DNA of 19,128 bases from an uncultured Chitinophagaceae bacterium (GTDB lineage Bacteria; Bacteroidota; Bacteroidia; Chitinophagales; Chitinophagaceae): contig CAKSVK010000059.1 in assembly GCA_934502905.1 (NCBI GenBank), positions 1-19,128 of the forward strand. Direction: 5' to 3'. Positions within the stretch are counted from its first letter, which is position 1. Each line of letters opens with the position of its first letter. Below, piece by piece: positions 13,214 to 19,128 of this stretch. The translations under genes were made by a program, and so were the position numbers. Under the pieces are notes generated by a model. The model was not told the origin of the DNA. It made no database searches and worked only from the letters and a program-made list of their open reading frames with translations.

Positions 13214-14575
13214 TTAAATATCATATTTACTCAGCCGGCGATACAACGCGGTACGCGTCAGCCCCAGCTCTTTTGCAGCCTTGGTGATATTACCATTGTG
13301 CTTTTCTATCACTTTCAGGATAGCATTTTTCTCAATATTCCGCAGGTTCAGCTCTTTCGGTTCTTCCGCCGCAATGCCTCCGGATTCGATAGGAGAAAAA
13401 ATAAGATCAGCGGCGCTCAGCTTTTCCTTATCCGACATGATCACAGCGCGTTCGATCGTGTATTGCAGCTCCCTCACATTACCGGGGTAGTGGTATTGCT
13501 TCAGCTTATCTTTTGCAGATGTATCCAGGCTCAACGAGGGCTTCAGGTATTTTGCCGCGTATTGTTTCATAAAATGGTCTGCCAGCAGAATGATATCATC
13601 CTGGCGCCTGTGCAGGGGAGGTACTGTTATTTCCACCGTGTTGATACGGTATACCAGGTCCTTTCGGAAACGGCTTTCATTGGCCAGCTCCGACAACGGG
13701 ACATTGGTAGCACAGATCAGCCGGATATCCACAGGAACAGGTTGATTGGTACCCAGGCGTGTCACCATACGGTTCTGCAACACCGTCAGCAGCTTTGCCT
13801 GCTGGTGCAGGGAGATATTTCCGATCTCGTCCAGGAATAATGTGCCACCGTTGGCTGCTTCAAACCTTCCTTCCCTGTCCTCCCGCGCATCGGTAAACGC
13901 ACCTTTTTTATGACCGAACAGCTCACTTTCAAACAAGCTTTCCGTTAAGGCACCTACATCCACTTTCACGAAGGGTTTATCTTTCCGCAGCGATTGCTGG
14001 TGTATGGCTTTTGCTATCAGGTCTTTACCGGTCCCATTTTCCCCCAGTATGAGAATGTTGGCATCTGTCGGCGCTATTTTATGAACCTTATAAAAAATAT
14101 CCTGCATTGCCTGCGACTCACCCAGCAGTTCCGAGCCTATGATCGAGTGGGTGGTGGATTTCAGCACACTATCTGAAAAAGGTCCTTCCTTTCTTTTCAG
14201 CGTTTCCTTAATGGTCGTGATCAGCCGTTCGTTGTGCCAGGGTTTTACCATAAAGTCATTGGCGCCCTCTTTCAGGCAGGTAACCGCCAGGTCTATATCT
14301 CCGTACGCAGTGATCATGATGATCGCCGCATCCGAGCCTATCTCCTTTATCTTGCGCAGCCAGAAAAGTCCTTCATTCCCTGTGTTGATGGAACTGTTGA
14401 AATTCATATCCAGCATAATAAGATCAAAATGCTGCTTATTGAGCAGGGAACGGAGGTTCTCCGGATTTTTTTCCGTCACCACCAGCTTTGCTTCTGTTTT
14501 CAAAAGCAACCGCACAGCCGTAAGTATATCCTGGTCGTCATCAACTATTAAAACGGATGCATTTTTAAGATTCAT
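13214..14575 (-). CDS. Sigma-54-dependent response regulator, NtrC-like
   Basis: This 453-aa activator has three domains. The receiver (about 5-125) has Asp12-Asp13, phosphoacceptor Asp56, Thr89 and Lys111-Pro112. The AAA+ domain (about 145-380) has Walker A GENGTGKD at 178-185, the sigma-54 loop GAFTDA at 225-230 and Walker B GGTLFLDEIG at 243-252. The Fis-type helix-turn-helix at about 410-450 contains GNITKAAKELGLTRTALYRRL. The sigma-54 loop has Asp in place of the second Gly of canonical GAFTGA but keeps the Thr. The kinase gene follows 7 nt downstream. The start is the ATG at 14575. No GG-N10-GC sigma-54 promoter was found in the adjacent non-coding DNA, so its targets may lie elsewhere. 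Confidence 0.95.
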   Translation of the reverse strand: MNLKNASVLIVDDDQDILTAVRLLLKTEAKLVVTEKNPENLRSLLNKQHFDLIMLDMNFNSSINTGNEGLFWLRKIKEIGSDAAIIMITAYGDIDLAVTCLKEGANDFMVKPWHNERLITTIKETLKRKEGPFSDSVLKSTTHSIIGSELLGESQAMQDIFYKVHKIAPTDANILILGENGTGKDLIAKAIHQQSLRKDKPFVKVDVGALTESLFESELFGHKKGAFTDAREDREGRFEAANGGTLFLDEIGNISLHQQAKLLTVLQNRMVTRLGTNQPVPVDIRLICATNVPLSELANESRFRKDLVYRINTVEITVPPLHRRQDDIILLADHFMKQYAAKYLKPSLSLDTSAKDKLKQYHYPGNVRELQYTIERAVIMSDKEKLSAADLIFSPIESGGIAAEEPKELNLRNIEKNAILKVIEKHNGNITKAAKELGLTRTALYRRLSKYDI

Positions 14576-14722
14576 AAACCGATATGGGTTTTACCGTTAT
14601 TCAGGAGTCTAAAATTAAAGCTTAATCAGCTTCCGGCAATGTTTACTTGATAAGCGGGGATCATAACTTTACCGCAACCGGTTATGACAGGTTTCCGTAC
14701 GGAAGAATAAAAATTGGGAAAA

Positions 14723-14746
14723 ACTGCAAAAGGCAGTCTTTTTTTT
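14723..14746 (+). terminator. Terminator-like hairpin with eight-T tail
   Basis: ACTGC (14723-14727) and GCAGT (14733-14737) form a short 5-bp stem around AAAAG, followed by C and eight T. No annotated plus-strand gene ends here, so it may end a small RNA or act within a longer leader. The short stem makes it weak. Confidence 0.4.
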
Positions 14747-14814
14747 ATTGGTTTTTGCAAACACGGTCCAGGATACTCCCGGTTTCCGCATTTTTTGTTA
14801 ACTGTTTGTACTGA

Positions 14815-14848
14815 CAGGAGGCTTTGCGGCAAATATTGCCGGCTCCTG
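14815..14848 (+). other. Extended hairpin upstream of the outer-membrane protein gene
   Basis: The outer stem CAGGAG (14815-14820) pairs with CTCCTG (14843-14848). The inner stem CGGCAA (14827-14832) pairs with TTGCCG (14836-14841) around the loop ATA. A short CTTTTA follows, too weak for a confident terminator. Confidence 0.45.
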
Positions 14849-14893
14849 CTTTTACCCCATAAGAATCAATTATACGCTGCAAGGCCGCATCAC

Positions 14894-14901
14894 TATGTTT
14901 G
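14894..14901 (+). promoter_or_regulatory. Candidate -7 element for the outer-membrane protein gene
   Basis: TATGTTTG is a perfect TAnnTTTG match, placing the start near 14907 and giving a leader of about 80 nt. A TTG at the usual -33 distance is missing, so this is moderate evidence only. Confidence 0.4.
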
Positions 14902-14988
14902 TGTGGTCAGGCACCCGGGTATTTTTTAATCGCAGTAGTCCTTCGATCACCTGTTTCACCATTATTCATAACGTCAAACTACATTATT

Positions 14989-15612
14989 ATGAAAAAGAAC
15001 CTACTACTTCTTTTGCTTTCAGTATCACTGGCTGCAACAACCGGCTTTTCACAGGTAAAGTATGGTTTCCAGGCAGGAGCAGTTTATTCCTCGCTAAAAA
15101 CCAAAGCCGGCAGCGTCAGCCATACGGCCTCTACATTCGGCCCCACTGCAGGTATCCTTGCCGACATTCCGATCAACGAAAACCTGGTTTTTCAACCGTC
15201 AGTAAACTATGTACAAAAAGGCGGCAAGTCTTCAGACGACATGTACAAAACCTCTACATCCATTCATTACATTGAAGTTCCGCTGAACATGCTTTACCGC
15301 ATTAACAGTGAAGGCAGCAGCTTTTTTATCGGGCTGGGTCCTGTCATCAGCCCGGCCATAAGCGGCAAGTCCAGCATCACTTATATGGATGAAACAATAT
15401 CGGAAAAGATTGATTTCGGAAGCGATGAGGACGAGATGAAAAGGCTGGAGTTTTCGGGTAATGTCTTTGCGGGTTACGAGTTCAGCAATGGATTATTCGT
15501 CTCGGCAGGTTATAACCAGGGTATCAGCAACCTGCTCAATGACAGCGATGACGTAACATTAAGAAATAGCTTCATTGCCATAAAGGTAGGTTTCAAGCTC
15601 GGTAGCAAGTAA
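14989..15612 (+). CDS. Outer-membrane beta-barrel protein (PorT-like family)
   Basis: This 207-aa protein has a Sec signal peptide (about 1-22, with the likely cleavage after FSQ). Alternating hydrophobic/polar strands run to the C-terminus and end with IAIKVGFKLGSK. The mature start VKYGFQAGAVYSSL and the recurring 'PSVNYVQKGG' and 'GLGPVIS' type strands match the small outer-membrane beta-barrel family common in Bacteroidota. It should sit in the outer membrane; no substrate can be deduced. The frame is open upstream to 14899, but the ATG at 14989 directly precedes the signal peptide and is chosen. A large hairpin follows the stop. Confidence 0.88.
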   Translation: MKKNLLLLLLSVSLAATTGFSQVKYGFQAGAVYSSLKTKAGSVSHTASTFGPTAGILADIPINENLVFQPSVNYVQKGGKSSDDMYKTSTSIHYIEVPLNMLYRINSEGSSFFIGLGPVISPAISGKSSITYMDETISEKIDFGSDEDEMKRLEFSGNVFAGYEFSNGLFVSAGYNQGISNLLNDSDDVTLRNSFIAIKVGFKLGSK

Positions 15613-15622
15613 GTGATTGTTA

Positions 15623-15672
15623 TAACAGGAACCCGGACCCGGCACACCCCGCCAGGTCCGGCATTCCTGTTA
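15623..15672 (+). terminator. Large stem-loop after the outer-membrane protein gene
   Basis: A 9-bp outer stem, TAACAGGAA (15623-15631) with TTCCTGTTA (15664-15672), is continued by a 7-bp stem, CCGGACC (15633-15639) with GGTCCGG (15655-15661), and a short inner stem. No T-run follows, so it may act as an RNA 3' end stabiliser or a non-canonical terminator. Confidence 0.6.
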
Positions 15673-15754
15673 CAGGCAGCAATATGAACGGTTCTCATCG
15701 TCACTTTATTCGTATCTTGGAACAGAAAATATTTCCGGATATATTGAAGCCATC

Positions 15755-17101
15755 ATGACTGCCGATAACTATGCTGTAAGCGGAACCTCCTTTAAACAAC
15801 CGCCCACCACGCTTTTGGGGCGACTCCGTTTCCTGGGTCCGGGTTTTATTTTGTCCGCTTCCATTGTCGGTTCCGGCGAACTGATCGCCACGACCATCCT
15901 GGGCGCCAAAGCCGGTTTTGTCATGTTCTGGATCATACTGGTGAGCTGTTTTGTAAAAGTGACCATTCAGCTACAGTTTGGAAGGCAGGCCATTCTTTCG
16001 GGGGAAACGGTCATGTCATCGTTCAATAAGCTGCCGGGACCCCGTGCCGGAAATATGCACTGGTCCATCTGGATGGTATTACTGCTGACGATACTGAAAA
16101 TAATACAGGTGGGCGGTATGCTGGGCGGTTCAGCACTTGTATTGCACATGCTGGCACCACAGGTATCCATCACCGTATGGGTAGTGGCATTGGCTATTAT
16201 TGTCTCCCTGCTGGTATATAAAAATTATTATCCCTTCCTGGAAAAAGCATCCCTGGTCATGCTGATGATCTTTACCATTATCACGCTGGCCTCACTATTC
16301 GTGGTTCAATTTACTACCTATGCCTTCAGCTGGCAGGAGGTTTCAACCGGATTACGGTTTGAATTACCTGCCGCCATGGTAATGCTTGCCATCGGTGCTT
16401 TTGGCATCACCGGTGTAGGAAGCGATGAGATACTGGCGTACAATTACTGGTGTCTGGAAAAAGGATATGCTGCTTATACCGGCGCCGGGGATAACAGCAG
16501 GGAATGGCGGCAACGCGCCGAAGGCTGGATAAAGGTAATGTACCTGGATGCTACCGTAGCAATGGTTGTTTACACCATAGTGACAGCGGCTTTTTATCTG
16601 CTTGGCGCCAGCATACTGCATGGCAGCGATCATATCCCCGAAGGTAATGAAGTCATTCATGTACTCGCCAGCATTTATACACAAACGCTCGGCGAAAACT
16701 TCCGTATCATTTTCCTGGTAGGGGCCTTCTTTGTGTTATTCTCCAGCGTGTTTACCACGCTCGCTTACTGGTCAAGACTGCTTTCAGACATTGCAGGCCA
16801 AAAGGGATGGATAGACTTCCATAACCCACAACAACGGAAAAAGCTTATTACCATTCTTGCGTTTATCATTCCGCTACTCTGGGCGCTTGCCTACCTTTTC
16901 ATCAGGCTGCCGGTATTGATGATCATCTCAGGCGGCGTGGTTGGCTCCATCCTCCTGTTAATTATTGTATATGCTGCCATATATTTCAGATATAGCAGCG
17001 CTGCTACGGTGGCAACCGGCAGGCTTTTCGATATCCTCCTGTGGGTATCCGTTATCAGCATACTTACAGTAGCTGTTTACGGAATCATACAATTGCTGTA
17101 A
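15755..17101 (+). CDS. Nramp-family transporter with unusual substrate-site motifs
   Basis: This 448-aa inner-membrane protein has about 11 predicted spans and fits the Nramp (SLC11) fold family by length and by the block SASIVGSGELIATTILGAKAG near 34-54. In classical Nramp metal transporters the first span carries DPGN and the sixth carries MPH. Here the matching places read GSGEL (39-43) and GVGSDEI (220-226), so the usual Asp, Asn, Met and His ligands are absent. Divergent Nramp-related proteins of this sort exist, and their substrate is not settled. The acidic Glu42, Asp224 and Glu225 could form a different site. The start is the ATG at 15755. Its stop codon directly abuts that of the next, convergent gene. 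Confidence 0.88.
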   Translation: MTADNYAVSGTSFKQPPTTLLGRLRFLGPGFILSASIVGSGELIATTILGAKAGFVMFWIILVSCFVKVTIQLQFGRQAILSGETVMSSFNKLPGPRAGNMHWSIWMVLLLTILKIIQVGGMLGGSALVLHMLAPQVSITVWVVALAIIVSLLVYKNYYPFLEKASLVMLMIFTIITLASLFVVQFTTYAFSWQEVSTGLRFELPAAMVMLAIGAFGITGVGSDEILAYNYWCLEKGYAAYTGAGDNSREWRQRAEGWIKVMYLDATVAMVVYTIVTAAFYLLGASILHGSDHIPEGNEVIHVLASIYTQTLGENFRIIFLVGAFFVLFSSVFTTLAYWSRLLSDIAGQKGWIDFHNPQQRKKLITILAFIIPLLWALAYLFIRLPVLMIISGGVVGSILLLIIVYAAIYFRYSSAATVATGRLFDILLWVSVISILTVAVYGIIQLL

Positions 17102-17500
17102 TTACTTTCTGAAGGAAAATATATAGGCACCGTTACCGGAGTTTATTGTCATTTGCAGCGTCTCATTATTGTCCAGCAGCTTTACGCCGGCATCCTGTTC
17201 CGTTCCATTGCTGACCACATAGTATTGACCGTTCCTCACTGTCCATTCAGCGCTAATGGTTTCCGACTGGCATTGTCCGTCATCCGGCAGCGACAAATGC
17301 AGGGTATAGGTTTTACGATCCACATTAATATACGAATCCCTGAAGCATTCCCTGTCGGTCACTTCCACTGACTGTCCGTTATAGGTTACCACACGGAGCT
17401 TCCAGTTTCCTATGATCGGATCATTACGTCCTTCAGCTTCTTTCTTACAGGCGCCCAGCAATAAAAGGCAGCCGATTAACATACCAAGGTACTTTTTCAT
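17102..17500 (-). CDS. Small lipoprotein, lipocalin-like
   Basis: This 132-aa protein begins with a lipoprotein signal whose lipobox LGAC puts the lipidated Cys at 18. Lys-Lys-Glu follows, then a beta-rich domain opening with 'IIGNWKLRVVTYNG', typical of the lipocalin-like domains in small Bacteroidota lipoproteins. Two Cys at about 52 and 76 could pair. The charged residues right after the lipidated Cys resemble the surface-export signal described for Bacteroidota lipoproteins, so a cell-surface position is possible. It converges on the Nramp gene with no gap: the two stop codons touch. No ligand or role is known. Confidence 0.8.
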   Translation of the reverse strand: MKKYLGMLIGCLLLLGACKKEAEGRNDPIIGNWKLRVVTYNGQSVEVTDRECFRDSYINVDRKTYTLHLSLPDDGQCQSETISAEWTVRNGQYYVVSNGTEQDAGVKLLDNNETLQMTINSGNGAYIFSFRK

Positions 17501-17795
17501 ATCAACTTTGTTTTCTACGAAATTATCCCGACACTAAACCGGAAGCAATACCGGTATACCTGTATTTATTTCTCCCTGAAAGGAAGTAAACCGCGTATAA
17601 TAAAACCGGTCCTGGTTTTATCATTTCTTCCGTTACCAGCCACCCCGTGTTATATCCCAATGCCGGTTCTATACAGCCGCAAAACTGACCGGTTAATAAC
17701 CTGATGTGCTTTAATTACTCAAAAAGAACGGCTATTCGCTAAAAACACACCCTTTCTTTAGATTCTTTGTATTAGCTTGGTTAAAACAGTTGGCT
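17501..17795. other. Divergent region between two lipoprotein genes
   Basis: I see no gene here. The region contains an 8-bp inverted repeat, ATAAAACC (17600-17607) and GGTTTTAT (17614-17621), around a 6-nt loop. A -7-like TAGCTTGG at 17773-17780, one base off TAnnTTTG, could serve the rightward gene. No -33 TTG is at the usual distance. Confidence 0.4.
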
Positions 17796-18443
17796 ATGAA
17801 ATATCTTTTCCCGGCAATTGCAGCCTGCCTCTTTTTAACCATTGCCTGCAAGAAAAACGGAGGACAGAATGATAATAATAAGGAAGAAAGGATAGGTCCT
17901 TTTTCTATTTACAGTGAAAACAATTGCAAAGGTTCGGTAAACGGACTGGCAGCCGATTATACCTATGGGGAAGCGGGCAAGAAAATCGTTTTTTCTTCTG
18001 ATATGGAAGCAGGTGCTATATGGTTGCCCGAGTTTTACCTCAAGAAGGCACCTTCCGGGAAATACATCGTATACTCAATTGAAAAACATGCCAATGACAG
18101 TACCTTCTGGGTGTGGTATGATCCGGAAGATCTTACTATACCTAATTGCTCCTTCTCCACCGCCGGATGCAGCGCCGTAAAGCTTGAAGGTTTTAAAAAC
18201 CTCGGTGATGTCAACGGGGAAAAGTATTTATTCAAATTCGACCCTGATAATCCCGAGGGCACCACTATAGAAACACCTTACGGCCGGTTTCTTTTTACAG
18301 GCGACGGAAAAGAACGCGCTACCGGGAACTGCAACCGGCTTGCCGGTGTATTTACCTCTCCGGGCGCTGCCTGCAGGGAAATTCTTGAAGGAGAGGCAAT
18401 ATGGGACTGGTGCTTCCACGACAGATGGTATTTCCGGCGATAG
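17796..18443 (+). CDS. Cysteine-containing lipoprotein, unknown function
   Basis: This 215-aa protein has a lipoprotein signal with lipobox TIAC, and lipidated Cys18 is followed by Lys-Lys-Asn-Gly-Gly and a flexible Asn-rich linker. The mature part has six further Cys, enough for three disulfide bridges, and many aromatic residues near the C-terminus (IWDWCFHDRWYF). I do not recognise a domain. The ATG at 17796 is preferred to a TTG two codons upstream. It is flanked by other small lipoprotein genes, but shares with them only the Cys-Lys-Lys start. It would sit in the outer membrane, possibly exposed at the surface. Confidence 0.7.
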   Translation: MKYLFPAIAACLFLTIACKKNGGQNDNNKEERIGPFSIYSENNCKGSVNGLAADYTYGEAGKKIVFSSDMEAGAIWLPEFYLKKAPSGKYIVYSIEKHANDSTFWVWYDPEDLTIPNCSFSTAGCSAVKLEGFKNLGDVNGEKYLFKFDPDNPEGTTIETPYGRFLFTGDGKERATGNCNRLAGVFTSPGAACREILEGEAIWDWCFHDRWYFRR

Positions 18444-18484
18444 CTTTCCTGTCAATCGCAGAGAGCATGATTTTTACCCGGTAA

Positions 18485-18507
18485 TGCTGGGAACTTTATT
18501 CCCGGCA
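18485..18507 (+). terminator. 3' stem-loop after the Cys-containing lipoprotein gene
   Basis: TGCTGGGAA (18485-18493) and TTCCCGGCA (18499-18507) form a 9-bp stem around CTTTA. Its one non-Watson-Crick pair is a U-G wobble on the plus strand but an A-C mismatch on the minus strand, so it fits a plus-strand transcript. No T-run follows. Confidence 0.5.
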
Positions 18508-18529
18508 CCATGGGAGAAGCGGACAAAAC

Positions 18530-18973
18530 CTAGCGGGAGGAGAGATCCTGTCTCTTAAACCTGTAATAACAGCCTTCAATGCATGGGTAAGCCAGTTCAA
18601 GCGCTTTCCCGTCAACAGTTACCAATCCTCTCCAGGCAGGTTCATTCCTATCCGGTGCCACCAATAAGATATTTATAGTAGTGCGCGTACCCCTGATAGT
18701 ATCGAGCCTATAGCTGTTGAATTCCTTCTGATATGTGTAAGCCTCATTGTCTGTAATGCACCTGAACTGCCCGTCTTCATGAAACTCTAAAATTACTGAA
18801 GGTCCAGGTGTTGCATGCCAGCCCGTCATGGTCCCATCACCTATATTGCTGTTCACTTCAGTAAGTAACCACCTTCCTACAAGAGGCTTGTCCGGTAAAT
18901 AAGGGATACGTTTATCCGCATCTTTTTTACAGGAAAACAGGAGAAGCGCCAGGAAAAGATATAAAACTTTCAT
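18530..18973 (-). CDS. Small lipoprotein, lipocalin-like
   Basis: This 147-aa protein has lipobox LFSC with lipidated Cys15, followed by Lys-Lys-Asp-Ala-Asp-Lys. The mature domain begins 'PLVGRWLLTEVNSN', again lipocalin-like, and ends with a Cys-containing strand pair 'YPCIEGCYYRFKRQ'. It may be a distant relative of the lipoprotein at 17102-17500, judging by the Gly-x-Trp opening and overall plan. The start is the ATG at 18973. Its stop at 18530 lies 86 nt past that of the convergent lipoprotein. No function can be assigned. Confidence 0.78.
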   Translation of the reverse strand: MKVLYLFLALLLFSCKKDADKRIPYLPDKPLVGRWLLTEVNSNIGDGTMTGWHATPGPSVILEFHEDGQFRCITDNEAYTYQKEFNSYRLDTIRGTRTTINILLVAPDRNEPAWRGLVTVDGKALELAYPCIEGCYYRFKRQDLSSR

Positions 18974-19049
18974 AGATTATCATTTACCTCATTGACCTAT
19001 CCGGGAGAGGATCCGTTGCATTGCTTCAGAAAAGAGGAGCAACCGGGGA

Positions 19050-19088
19050 AAATAAAAAAGGGTCTCCGATCTTTTAAAGAGGAAACCC
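19050..19088 (-). terminator. Terminator of a minus-strand gene to the right of the window
   Basis: On the minus strand GGGTTTCC (19088-19081) pairs with GGAGACCC (19067-19060), 8 bp with one G-U wobble, followed by TTTTTTATTTT. On the plus strand the wobble becomes a C-A mismatch and no T-run follows, so the direction is leftward. The gene it ends lies at or beyond the right edge. Confidence 0.75.
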
Positions 19089-19128
19089 CGATAACATACA
19101 CCCGACGCTGATCATCCCTATGTGCAAT

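Larger units (their letters stand above)
14576..14988. other. 413-bp divergent region with hairpins
   Basis: This lies between the response regulator (minus) and the outer-membrane protein gene (plus). It contains a terminator-like hairpin at 14723-14746, a larger hairpin at 14815-14848, and a -7 element at 14894-14901. No convincing protein-coding gene is present. A small RNA ending at 14746, or a control leader, is possible but not shown. Confidence 0.5.

Noticed and set aside
13121..13840. Long open frame (239 codons) on the plus strand
   Set aside because: It is antisense to the kinase and sigma-54 regulator genes, which have full domains and motifs; the plus-strand product has no recognisable features.
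14626..14832. 68-codon minus-strand open frame in the leader
   Set aside because: It overlaps the hairpins, has no family resemblance and no supporting start signal.
14576..14988. Sigma-54 promoter (GG-N10-GC) for the outer-membrane gene
   Set aside because: Several GG and GC pairs were inspected, but none has the required spacing and context.

Overview
The window looks like an ordinary chromosomal stretch from a Bacteroidota bacterium, most likely Chitinophagaceae and Chitinophaga-like. The evidence is protein-level resemblance of the conserved genes, several TAnnTTTG-type -7 elements (the Bacteroidota housekeeping promoter), lipoproteins with a Cys-Lys-Lys start to the mature chain, LytTR and NtrC-type two-component systems, and an outer-membrane beta-barrel of the PorT-like type. 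Genus and species cannot be proven from sequence reading alone. I saw no phage, transposase, CRISPR, rRNA or tRNA.

Layout. 1-253: left-edge non-coding DNA with a paired-hairpin repeat. 254-2519 (minus): an 88-aa conserved hypothetical gene, then a ModF-like double ATPase, then a small membrane protein. 2868-4319 (plus): pyrB and coaD, followed by a degenerate 7-bp repeat tract. 4449-7770: a hybrid sensor kinase (minus) diverging from an Hpt protein overlapping a LytTR response regulator (plus). Together these three hold every domain of a four-step phosphorelay. 8109-11133 (minus): a PHA-granule-type small protein, a membrane dipeptidase (M19) and a lipoprotein L,D-transpeptidase, closely spaced like a cell-wall operon. 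11188-11301: an extreme A/T tract, then a small basic orphan protein at 11388-11603. 11863-14575 (minus): a sigma-54 response regulator and its histidine kinase. 14576-14988: a long leader with hairpins. 14989-17101 (plus): an outer-membrane beta-barrel protein and an Nramp-family transporter lacking the usual metal-site motifs. 17102-18973: three small lipoproteins. The right edge carries a minus-strand terminator for a gene outside the window.

The most interesting non-genic signal is a family of three paired-hairpin elements (106-161, 7850-7910, 11717-11773). Each has an 8-9 bp hairpin, a 12-15 nt spacer and a 24-nt hairpin of 10 bp plus 4 nt. All six hairpins share the core GTG-(G/C)(A/G)GA-CAC on one strand or the other (one has ATG), while their outer stems differ but keep pairing. 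All lie beyond gene 3' ends. They resemble REP/BIME-type elements, but no mobilising enzyme is in the window. No complete new multi-gene system could be demonstrated. The remaining findings are a perfect inverted repeat around the ModF-like gene's promoter and start codon, the divergent Nramp motifs and the A/T tract.
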